Below are positions 33,756 to 40,713 of a DNA stretch of 40,713 nt, piece by piece. The number at the start of each line of letters is the position of its first letter. Position 1 is the stretch's first letter. The DNA comes from Bacteroidota bacterium (lineage in GTDB: Bacteria; Bacteroidota; Bacteroidia; UKL13-3): assembly GCA_947485745.1 (NCBI GenBank), contig CANKQY010000013.1, positions 1 to 40,713 of the forward strand, in the 5' to 3' direction. Made by a program: the position numbers and the translations under genes. Below the pieces are notes generated by a model. It saw nothing but the letters and a program-made list of their open reading frames with translations. It did no database searches and was not told the origin of the DNA.

Positions 33756-35981
33756 ATGATCTTTGGAAAAATCTTTTCTCGAAAAGCCTTCATTGCTGAT
33801 TTACCAGCATCCTTTTCATTGGTGATTGTAGCCATTCCACTCTGTTTAGGAATTGCTCACGCCTCTGGTGCTCCTATGATTGCTGGATTAATAGCTGGTA
33901 TTATTGGAGGTATTGTAGTGGGGTTTTTAAGTGAATCAAACTTAAGTGTTAGTGGTCCTGCAGCAGGTTTAACTACCATCTGTTTAGCCTCCATATTAGA
34001 GTTGGGCAGCTATCAAGGTTTAGTAACAGCAGTTCTCTTAGCAGGCATTTTGCAAGTTGCTTTTGGACTTTTAAAACTGGGTTTTTTCAGCAATTACATT
34101 CCAAATGCGGTTATAAAAGGAATGCTATCTGCCATCGGACTCATACTCATTCTTAAACAGTTTCCACATTTAGTTGGCTATGATTCGGAAGAAATGGGGG
34201 CGGAGGATTTTAGCATAGATCAAGCAGAAATTGTAGGGTCAGTTCCTCAAATTACCCTAGAACACGAAAATACCTTTAGTCATTTATTACACACCTTCAA
34301 TTTTCTTAATTACTCGGTTTTATTAATAGGCCTAATTAGCCTTTTTGTGTTGGTTTTTTGGGACAAAAAATTAGGAAAAAAAATTAAATTCATTCCAGGA
34401 TCTCTAGTTGCAGTGGTAATTGGAACTATTTTTTCAATGGTAATTAATGCTGTATTTTCCTCAAATCAATTGGATTCAAGCCATTTTGTGAAAATACCCA
34501 ATTTGTCTGACCCAAGCTCTCATGAAAATTTAATTGCTTTTCCAAGCCTTGAGTTTTTGGGCCGCTTGTCGTTTTATAAAATTGCTTTTACAATTGCAAT
34601 TGTAGCCTCATTAGAGAGCCTACTTTCTATAGAAGCCATAGAAAAACTCGATCCAAAAATGCAAAAGGTAAATACCAACAAGGAGCTCATTGCTCAAGGA
34701 GCAGGAAATATCATCAGTGCAAGTTTTGGTGGACTACCTATCACTTCAGTAATTGTTAGGGGTTCGGTTAATATTTCTGCCGGTGCACAAACTAAATTAT
34801 CAGCAATCTTGCACGGCTTTTTCATTTTTATTTCAATGGTGTTTTTGGTTCAGGTAATTAACCATATTCCTTTGGCATCTTTAGCAGCTGTTTTGTGTTA
34901 TACTGGATTTAAACTGATACATCCAGAAAATTTTAAAGAGCAATACAAGCGTGGTTGGTATCAGTTTATCCCATTTCTAGTAACCATTGTTGCAATTGTA
35001 ATGAGCGATTTATTGATTGGAGTGCTTATAGGTCTAGCCATATCTTCTTTTTTTATTATAAGAGAGAACTACCAATCACCCGTAATCAAAGTGGAAGATG
35101 CTGGGTTAATAACCAAGTTAACTTTTGGAAATAATGTGAGTTTTTTACACAAGTTTCAAATTGTTAAAATCTTAGAAGGCATTATACCCGGCAGGCTTGT
35201 TGAAATAGATGGGTCTAAATCTGAATTTATTGACAACGATATAATTGAAGTTTTAAAAGAATTCAAAATTAAATGTAAAGAAAAAAATATAGCACTTTTA
35301 ATAGGAGGAATAAAGGGAATGGAAACAAAAGAAGAAATAAAAGACCAAATTGATGAATCGTACAAAAAGCTGTTCGTTAACAACAAAAATTGGGTGGAAA
35401 AAAAGTTGAAAATGGACCCTGAGTATTTTCAAAAACTTCTTGCAGGCCAAAAACCAGAGTATTTGTTCATAGGTTGCAGCGATAGCAGAGTACCTGCCAA
35501 TGAAATTACAGGTACCGACCCCGGAGAAATGTTTGTGCATAGAAATATTGCAAATATGGTGGTGAATTCGGATATAAATATGCTCTCCGTTTTGCAATAT
35601 TCTGTAGAAGTGTTAAATGTTAAACATGTTATTGTATGCGGCCACTATGGCTGTGGAGGTGTAAAAGCCGCCTTGGGGGGTGAACAATTAGGATTAATTG
35701 ATAAGTGGTTAAGGAACATAAAAGATGTTTACAGGATGCATGAATCTGAATTGGATGCTATACATAATCCAGAACTAAAAAATAGAAGAATGGTGGAGTT
35801 GAATGTACAAGAACAAGTTTTTAATTTAATGAAGACTTCGTTTGTACAAAAAAATCGCAAATTATATGGTTTCCCTCAAGTTCATGGTTGGGTATACGAT
35901 TTGGCTGATGGCTATATCAACGATTTAAATATTGATGTTGACAAAGAATTAAGCGAACATGATATTTACCGCTTAAAGTAA
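33756..35981 (+). CDS. SulP anion transporter - STAS - beta-carbonic anhydrase fusion
   Basis: A 741-residue fusion protein. Residues 1 to about 430 are a SulP/SLC26-type transporter with ten or more helices (IVAIPLCLGIAHASGAP, GLIAGIIGGIVVGF, SVSGPAAGLTTI, and IAQGAGNIISASFGGLP with TSVIVRGSVNISAGAQT). About 450-515 resembles a STAS domain (RLVEIDGSKSEFIDNDIIEVL). From about 522 follows a complete beta-class carbonic anhydrase with zinc ligands Cys574 (CSDSR 574-578), His630 and Cys633 (HYGCGG). Such fusions are known and proposed to take up bicarbonate. The arrangement predicts conversion of CO2 and HCO3- at the cytoplasmic mouth of the transporter. All three zinc ligands and the Asp-Arg dyad are intact. 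ATG 33756. Confidence 0.93.
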   Translation: MIFGKIFSRKAFIADLPASFSLVIVAIPLCLGIAHASGAPMIAGLIAGIIGGIVVGFLSESNLSVSGPAAGLTTICLASILELGSYQGLVTAVLLAGILQVAFGLLKLGFFSNYIPNAVIKGMLSAIGLILILKQFPHLVGYDSEEMGAEDFSIDQAEIVGSVPQITLEHENTFSHLLHTFNFLNYSVLLIGLISLFVLVFWDKKLGKKIKFIPGSLVAVVIGTIFSMVINAVFSSNQLDSSHFVKIPNLSDPSSHENLIAFPSLEFLGRLSFYKIAFTIAIVASLESLLSIEAIEKLDPKMQKVNTNKELIAQGAGNIISASFGGLPITSVIVRGSVNISAGAQTKLSAILHGFFIFISMVFLVQVINHIPLASLAAVLCYTGFKLIHPENFKEQYKRGWYQFIPFLVTIVAIVMSDLLIGVLIGLAISSFFIIRENYQSPVIKVEDAGLITKLTFGNNVSFLHKFQIVKILEGIIPGRLVEIDGSKSEFIDNDIIEVLKEFKIKCKEKNIALLIGGIKGMETKEEIKDQIDESYKKLFVNNKNWVEKKLKMDPEYFQKLLAGQKPEYLFIGCSDSRVPANEITGTDPGEMFVHRNIANMVVNSDINMLSVLQYSVEVLNVKHVIVCGHYGCGGVKAALGGEQLGLIDKWLRNIKDVYRMHESELDAIHNPELKNRRMVELNVQEQVFNLMKTSFVQKNRKLYGFPQVHGWVYDLADGYINDLNIDVDKELSEHDIYRLK

Positions 35982-36051
35982 TTTTATTATAATTTTATCA
36001 AAACATTATAAATTTACATTGGTTTTTAAGATAGAAAACAGAACTTTGATT

Positions 36052-36438
36052 ATGCAAATAGCAATTACCAATGATGTAAAAATTGTGGTTGAAACCGCTT
36101 ACCAAAGCGAAAGACCAAAAAGCAATGCAGGCAAATATGCATTTGCCTACCGCATTAGTATTTTGAACCAAAGTGAGCATACCATTAAATTGTTGAGAAG
36201 GCATTGGCATATCGTAGATAGCTTAGATGGCAAATCAGAGGTAGAAGGCGAAGGCGTTGTTGGTGTTCAACCGTTACTAGAGCCAGGCGAAAAACACCAA
36301 TATGTTTCTGGTTGCATTTTGGGTTCAACCATGGGTAAAATGCATGGTACTTATTTGATGGAGCGCCAATTTGATGGCAAATTATTTGAGGTGCAAATTC
36401 CGGAATTTTTGCTTACCGTTCCTTTTATGGACAATTAG
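36052..36438 (+). CDS. apaG: ApaG domain protein
   Basis: A 128-residue ApaG protein, a fibronectin-III-like beta-sandwich. In enterobacteria it is linked to Co2+/Mg2+ handling and Ap4A metabolism, with no firm biochemical role. It has FAYRISILNQSEHTIKLLRRHW, IVDSLDGKSEVEGEGVVGVQP, PGEKHQYVSGCILGSTMGKMHG and YLMERQFDGKLFEVQIPEF, the full family pattern. ATG 36052 gives the usual length. An in-frame TTG at 36019 would overlap a possible -33 element. The stop codon overlaps the convergent gene at 36435 by four bases. Confidence 0.93.
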   Translation: MQIAITNDVKIVVETAYQSERPKSNAGKYAFAYRISILNQSEHTIKLLRRHWHIVDSLDGKSEVEGEGVVGVQPLLEPGEKHQYVSGCILGSTMGKMHGTYLMERQFDGKLFEVQIPEFLLTVPFMDN

Positions 36439-36755
36439 TTTTTGCAATTACAGCCTTTGTAAATAATTTCCTCGCCTTTGGCATTCATTCCCTTTACTTT
36501 TTTGTGCTTTTCACTGTAGTCAATGCTCCAAACAAAGTTGCCATTTTTCCACTTCTCTTTCCTAATAATACTGCCCGTTTCGGCATAATAAATCCAGTTT
36601 CCTGCTTTTTTTTCATTTTGGTATACCCCTTTAACTTTGAAGTTTCCGTTGGGGTATTTTTCCTCAAATTTTTTGCGTGTTTGAGCGTTGGTGTTCAAAC
36701 AAAATAATAGCAAGAAAAGCAGGACTATACCTCTCAAAAATTGAGTAGAAATCAT
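36435..36755 (-). CDS. Small secreted MORN-like repeat protein
   Basis: A 106-residue exported protein. The signal peptide is MISTQFLRGIVLLFLLLFCLNTNAQ from ATG 36753-36755. A longer version from a start 78 bases upstream would put 26 residues before the signal, so the internal ATG is preferred. The mature part has toxin_YwqK/MORN-like units: YPNGNFKVKGVYQNEKKAGNW, YYAETGSIIRKEKWKNGNF, ending in a CNC-containing tail. Such repeats fold as beta-hairpins with unknown partners. Convergent with apaG, with a four-base stop overlap. Confidence 0.78.
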   Translation of the reverse strand: MISTQFLRGIVLLFLLLFCLNTNAQTRKKFEEKYPNGNFKVKGVYQNEKKAGNWIYYAETGSIIRKEKWKNGNFVWSIDYSEKHKKVKGMNAKGEEIIYKGCNCKN

Positions 36756-36904
36756 TCTAAAAATACGTTTAACCACACACTCTAATTTGGATTTTGTACC
36801 TTGCCCAAAAATTAATACAACATTATTCTTCATCTAATTAAAGACTTCCTTTTGTAACTTGCTCGGATAACTTGATTAACAAAAATGATTATGAAAAACA
36901 ATAA

Positions 36905-37669
36905 TTAATCAACCCCCTGACTTAATTTAACAAGACTAATTAGCCCGGAGTAAATATTTACCAAAACAACATTTTCTGAACCCGACGATTTTTTTGTACA
37001 CCTCCAAAATTGGAAATCCTCAGATAACTCGGTTGTAAAAGTATCTCCTTTTTTTAAAAAATTAGATTTATACAATGTATCAACAGCCATTTGTTTAGAA
37101 AAAATAAAACCGCAGTCAATACTTTTAGTGCAATTTGGCAAAACAGGATAATTAATTACTAATTTCCCATCTTCTTGGTATGGCAAATAAAAACAAATGG
37201 CCCATTCGTCAAGTAAACTATCTGCCCAAATACTTTTGGTGTTTGTTCTTAAATTGGGTAATGAAAAACCAAAACATAGAGTAACATTTTTACTATCAGT
37301 AATTGAAATTGTATTGAACATTAAATATAAATAATTACAGTAAACATGCGAACCTAATTTGGTTAGTAGATATTTTTGACATTCTTTTAAAGCATCATCT
37401 ATTTTGATTCCATTTTTCAGGCATTCGTTATATTTATTAATTGCAAATCTGTCATATGTGCTAAAACGATAATCATCTTTAAACCTTACCTCCGTTTTGT
37501 ATTGAATCAATTTTGAAAGTGAATCAGCACCAATATTTAGAGGTACATTACAAAAAGTCACATAGTCATTTTTACTGATGGATTTATCTTGTTCTTTAGT
37601 GGCTTGTAACTGGCTCCCACAAGAACCAATTACAATCAGGATTAGCATATGCCAAACTACCTTATACAT
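36905..37669 (-). CDS. Lipoprotein of unknown function coupled to the protease gene
   Basis: A 254-residue lipoprotein. MYKVVWHMLILIVIGSC is a type II signal, with lipidation expected at Cys17. The mature part has several cysteines (FCNVP, NECLKNG, LKECQKYLL, VYCNYLYL, PNCTKSIDCGF, FWRCTKK) and no recognisable domain. It starts at ATG 37667-37669, inside the last codons of the protease gene, with a 13-base overlap. The two are therefore probably translationally coupled. Coupling suggests a shared role, for example as partner, substrate or inhibitor of the protease, but that is inference only. Confidence 0.72.
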   Translation of the reverse strand: MYKVVWHMLILIVIGSCGSQLQATKEQDKSISKNDYVTFCNVPLNIGADSLSKLIQYKTEVRFKDDYRFSTYDRFAINKYNECLKNGIKIDDALKECQKYLLTKLGSHVYCNYLYLMFNTISITDSKNVTLCFGFSLPNLRTNTKSIWADSLLDEWAICFYLPYQEDGKLVINYPVLPNCTKSIDCGFIFSKQMAVDTLYKSNFLKKGDTFTTELSEDFQFWRCTKKSSGSENVVLVNIYSGLISLVKLSQGVD

Positions 37670-39858
37670 ATCATTTTGATTGAAAATGTTTTATTCTCAG
37701 TTTTAACTGTAACAAAATAAATACCATCTTTTAAACCTAATTCAGAAATTGTAAAGTAGTTCTCACCTTTGAAAACTTCCCTATTCCCTGTATAAACTAA
37801 TTGTCCTAATTTATCATAAATAGTAATTTCACAGGTTTGTTTTGTTTTGGAGTTAAAATCAAATTGAATTAAATCCTGAAAAGGGTTTGGATAAATGATA
37901 ATATTATCACTTAATTGCATTTTAGAAGCAATTCCCAAGGTTGTATTTCTACAATTAATTGGTTGAATGCTTATAGGTAAATTATATTGACAACTGATTC
38001 CATTCGATGCAATTTGACTATTAGCAACTACGTAATCGCCAGCTTGTAATTTATAGCCCGTAAAATTCAATTTTCTATATACCGCATTAAAGGCTCCTAA
38101 GGTTTGTGCTCTGTACATCAAATCTTGCGGATTATTTACGTGACCTAATAGATGACAATGACCTAGTTCATGTAAAATAATACTGAAAAAGTCATATTTA
38201 CCTGCGTTAATATTATTATTTCCAGTTGTGTCATATTGAAAATCATTTATGTATGCATTATTTATTGTTATATCCAATTCAGCAGTAGGAAAAGATACAG
38301 TTGGGGAAGTTGAACAAGAAAGAGAAGAACGAATAAAAGCTGTTGCTATTTGTTGACTTCCAGAAGGATATGTGGCTAATGTAATAATATTAACACCATC
38401 AGAATCAATTCCATTATTTGATGTTCCAGCATCCAAAATAAAAGATACTCCTGTGGTACAACTCCATCTTCGAAATGCAGCTTTGATACAATTTATCATT
38501 CCTGCATCAGTTATATTACTCGCTAATTTAAAGTGATATTTACCGTCTGAATTTGCCGAATACAAAAACTCATTATTTTTATATCTACTGGTTCCAACCC
38601 CTTTTGATTGATTCCAAACAACATATTTAACTTGAATTTTTGATGGTTCTGATGGAGAAGAAACAGGAATATAAATATTACCATATGCATCAACAATTTT
38701 TATATTTCCTGAACCCACAGTACCTTTTTTGTAAGTACCACCATCGTAATATGCTGAATCGGCAAAGGCAGGAATAGTTACAACAATTTGGTTATCACTC
38801 CACGTGTAATCATATTTATCTAAAGCAATAAAAGAAGAATCAGTAATATCAGCAGGAGTCATATATACTTTACCTTTTATATCTCCAAAATAATTACCAT
38901 AAATAGTATATTGAGCCTTTATTCCTCCAGCAATAGAATCGGGTGAAATGCTAGTTACTATAGGATCACATACTACTCCTTTGCGAAATGCTCCTGTAAT
39001 GTAATTACTATACAAAGAGTATGGGCCACTTGAGGGAGTGTTACTAGCTAATGCAAAGATTGTAAATAAACGTGCATTATCAAAGGTATCAATTTTAATA
39101 TTAGGAAAATACTTGCAGTTAGTAACTGGAATTTGAATATTAATAATTTTCAAATTCGCATTGGTAAGTAAAACTCTGTTAGGTACTGATGAAAAGCCAG
39201 AAATTGTAACTTGTAGAATAGAATCATTAAAGTCGTATGAACTTAAATAATTGTAATACGAAGTGAGACTTGAACTAAGAGTTTTTGTAATTGTACTATT
39301 TATATTCGTTCCAAAGGTACTGGGGTTATACTTTAATCGAAACGAAACTCCGTCTAAATAAGTAGTGTTTACATTCGACTTTACACTAATATCAATATCA
39401 TAAAATTGATTACTACCAGAACCAGATAAGCTTGCTTTTGTAATAAGATATTCAATAGTTTCACCTGCCTTATTTAAATTAGTTCCATGGGCAACTGAGA
39501 AAGCTTGGTTTAATGCTCTTTTATTACTTAATATCTTTTTATCAGCCTCTGATTGTTTTTGAGGCTTTCTAACGACGATATTAGTATTAGGAATAAACTT
39601 TATATTTTTTTGAGCCTGTATATTCTCAATAATAGACGCATTACAATTAACAATATTAATTCCAATTGCAACAAGAAATTCATAAAATGATTGAAGAGTT
39701 GGAAACTGCGAATTAAAACCCACAACTTCATTATTAACTAAGTCGAACAAATATTCAAAAGAGCCATATTCGCCATAGGTAAGCATTAATGGCTGTGCAT
39801 TTGTTGGAGTAGCATCACACGCTGTATAAGGATAAGTTATGTTATTACACATGAACAT
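37657..39858 (-). CDS. T9SS-exported metzincin-like protease, main part (N-terminus lost to frameshift)
   Basis: A frame of 733 residues encoding most of a large secreted protein. A TIG/IPT-like Ig domain lies at about 300-400 (PIVTSISPDSIAGG). A zinc protease core has HELGHCHLLGH at 563-573, giving zinc ligands His563, His567 and His573 with Glu564 as base, and a likely Met-turn at NNPQDLMY (Met581). The usual metzincin Gly eight residues into this motif is Leu. The last 80-90 residues form a T9SS type A sorting domain (IIIYPNPFQD, YDKLGQLVYTG, GIYFVTVKTENK), so the protein should be secreted or surface-anchored. It has no signal peptide: that lies in another frame in the piece 39864-40181. 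In-frame coding extends upstream of the first ATG (GPSNSYNVGVVG). Confidence 0.85.
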   Translation of the reverse strand: MFMCNNITYPYTACDATPTNAQPLMLTYGEYGSFEYLFDLVNNEVVGFNSQFPTLQSFYEFLVAIGINIVNCNASIIENIQAQKNIKFIPNTNIVVRKPQKQSEADKKILSNKRALNQAFSVAHGTNLNKAGETIEYLITKASLSGSGSNQFYDIDISVKSNVNTTYLDGVSFRLKYNPSTFGTNINSTITKTLSSSLTSYYNYLSSYDFNDSILQVTISGFSSVPNRVLLTNANLKIINIQIPVTNCKYFPNIKIDTFDNARLFTIFALASNTPSSGPYSLYSNYITGAFRKGVVCDPIVTSISPDSIAGGIKAQYTIYGNYFGDIKGKVYMTPADITDSSFIALDKYDYTWSDNQIVVTIPAFADSAYYDGGTYKKGTVGSGNIKIVDAYGNIYIPVSSPSEPSKIQVKYVVWNQSKGVGTSRYKNNEFLYSANSDGKYHFKLASNITDAGMINCIKAAFRRWSCTTGVSFILDAGTSNNGIDSDGVNIITLATYPSGSQQIATAFIRSSLSCSTSPTVSFPTAELDITINNAYINDFQYDTTGNNNINAGKYDFFSIILHELGHCHLLGHVNNPQDLMYRAQTLGAFNAVYRKLNFTGYKLQAGDYVVANSQIASNGISCQYNLPISIQPINCRNTTLGIASKMQLSDNIIIYPNPFQDLIQFDFNSKTKQTCEITIYDKLGQLVYTGNREVFKGENYFTISELGLKDGIYFVTVKTENKTFSIKMICIR

Positions 39859-39863
39859 TCCTA

Positions 39864-40181
39864 CTACACCAACATTATATGAATTTGATGGTCCACGGTT
39901 AAATTACTTCCATCATCGTTAGTACCTCCCATGGTTACTATAGCAACCGTGCCACAAGTCAAATTTCCTTTAACAATTTTCGAGATTTGAATAATATTTG
40001 TTGTATAAATATTGTTACCGCCATCCTCATAAGTGCACTGTGAGACAACGACACCTTCAAAAATGTATTCGGACTGTAGATAGGCCTCCATTAATCCAGT
40101 GGTGTCTACAGTCAATTGAGCTTTTAATGGATTGAAAGAAAATCCTGCAATTAAAATGAGGAAGAAGTAAATTTTTTTCAA
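39864..40181 (-). CDS. Signal-peptide piece of the frame-broken T9SS protease gene
   Basis: A 105-residue frame beginning with a signal peptide MKKIYFFLILIAGFSFNPLKAQ (ATG 40179-40181). Residues 23 to about 93 are LTVDTTGLMEAYLQSEYIFEG and onward, a strand-rich N-terminal domain typical of secreted Bacteroidota proteases. The frame runs out at TAG 39864 after TVDHQIHIMLV. From about 39900 the other frame reads NRGPSNSYNVGVVGMFMC, which looks like the true continuation. One missing base near 39896-39904 would explain it. Together the two pieces give a protein of about 840 residues. Confidence 0.7.
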   Translation of the reverse strand: MKKIYFFLILIAGFSFNPLKAQLTVDTTGLMEAYLQSEYIFEGVVVSQCTYEDGGNNIYTTNIIQISKIVKGNLTCGTVAIVTMGGTNDDGSNLTVDHQIHIMLV

Positions 40182-40452
40182 GGCTTTTGATTGATTAATT
40201 TTAAAAATGGGTAATGATATTTTTTTTAAAATTAAAATAAAAAATCAATAACTGCACTTTAAATAACATTTATTTAATCAAATATTATAAAAATAACCGA
40301 AAATCAAATTTAAATAGGCATAACTATTAGACCGAATTACAAAAAAGTCAATTGAAATGCTTTTTTTCTAAAAAATGCTTTTGAAAAACCTTGGAAGTGC
40401 GCAAAATTGAAAAGTTTTCTTATTTTGCACGCCAGCTTAATAAATAAATACT

Positions 40453-40713
40453 GTGATCGCTCATATTCAAGGAAAAGTAACCCAAAGAACTCCAACCTAT
40501 TTGGTAATAGATTGCGGAGGTATTGGATATAGCATACAAATTTCGCTTAATACCTATGGTAAAATTGGCGACTCCGAATCGCTTAAACTATTGACACACC
40601 TTTCAATTAAGGAAGATAGCCATACACTTTATGGTTTTGCCGATGAGGAAGAAAGGTTATTGTTTCAACAATTGATTGTGGTTAGTGGCATTGGAACCAA
40701 TACCGCCCGCATG
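40453..40713 (+). CDS. ruvA: Holliday junction branch migration protein RuvA, 5' part
   Basis: First 87 codons of RuvA, cut by the right edge. RuvA tetramers bind Holliday junctions and load the RuvB motor. The N-terminal OB-fold is present: IAHIQGKVTQRTPTYLVIDC, then GGIGYSIQIS, LLTHLSIKEDSHTLYGFADEEER and LLFQQLIVVSGIG, entering the helix-hairpin-helix region. The start codon is GTG 40453-40455. The first residues (VIAHIQGKV) fit the family, whose members usually start M-I-x-x-I-x-G-K. A TATTTTGC box at 40421-40428, overlapping one arm of a short inverted repeat (GCAAAAT 401-407 region with ATTTTGC), may be its -7 element. Otherwise the 271-base gap upstream shows only AT-rich sequence. Confidence 0.93.
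   Translation, partial: MIAHIQGKVTQRTPTYLVIDCGGIGYSIQISLNTYGKIGDSESLKLLTHLSIKEDSHTLYGFADEEERLLFQQLIVVSGIGTNTARM

Noticed and set aside
40397-40430. Inverted GCAAAAT/ATTTTGC as a terminator upstream of ruvA
   Set aside because: Seven weak base pairs with a 14-base loop and no T-tract. The right arm is more likely part of a -7 element.

Overview
The window is an AT-rich chromosomal segment of a member of the Bacteroidota (Bacteroidetes). The evidence is a secreted protease with a type IX secretion (T9SS) C-terminal sorting domain, near-absence of Shine-Dalgarno sequences, several promoters of the Bacteroidota type (TTG, 19 bases, TAnnTTTG), lipoproteins with Bacteroidota-style lipoboxes, and small conserved families typical of the phylum. 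No rRNA, tRNA, CRISPR array, prophage or intact insertion sequence was seen. Family or genus cannot be fixed from the sequence alone.

Layout. 1-270: a decayed short-chain dehydrogenase fragment. 274-4681: molybdenum cofactor block, with moeA on the minus strand and, divergently, TauE/SafE permease - moaD - moeB-like - moaE - moaC/mogA fusion; moaA is not in the window. 4704-9320 (minus): acetyl-CoA synthetase, FtsH, and a small conserved protein. 9478-11375 (plus): a secreted barrel-like protein and a geranylgeranyl-reductase-family flavoprotein. 11448-13162 (minus): an NAD-dependent epimerase and a TPR lipoprotein. 13228-14388: an arginase-fold protein that has lost its metal ligands. 14435-16806 (minus): a degenerate cluster of lipoprotein/DUF4190-like membrane proteins, two of which are broken at matching T-runs. 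16891-19126: membrane glycosyltransferase-like protein and a PLP-dependent D-cysteine desulfhydrase/ACC deaminase homologue. 19109-21952 (minus): two-domain parvulin isomerase and a kynurenine-formamidase-like cyclase. 22232-26772: sensor kinase, a repeat-rich gap, RuvX, peptide deformylase, long-chain acyl-CoA synthetase. 26769-33612: GNAT, class I aldolase, a second repeat-bearing gap, AccD, LUD-domain protein, LpxH, a secreted beta-propeller-like protein, RF1 and a conserved acidic protein. 33756-36755: SulP-STAS-carbonic anhydrase fusion, ApaG, a MORN-like secreted protein. 36905-40181 (minus): a lipoprotein and a T9SS-exported metzincin-like protease split by a frameshift. 40453-40713: 5' end of ruvA.

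Most of the content is core metabolism and housekeeping: Moco synthesis, acetate and fatty-acid activation, malonyl-CoA synthesis, lipid A, translation termination, N-terminal processing, membrane proteolysis and periplasmic folding. The accessory and most unusual parts are the DUF4190/lipoprotein cluster, the pseudo-arginase, the bicarbonate-transporter/carbonic-anhydrase fusion, the T9SS protease with its coupled lipoprotein, and two intergenic repeat islands. At least three genes are interrupted by a single-base shift of the same sense in A/T-rich stretches, so true pseudogenes and homopolymer base-calling errors cannot be separated from the sequence alone. I did not find a convincing new multi-gene defence or secretion system.
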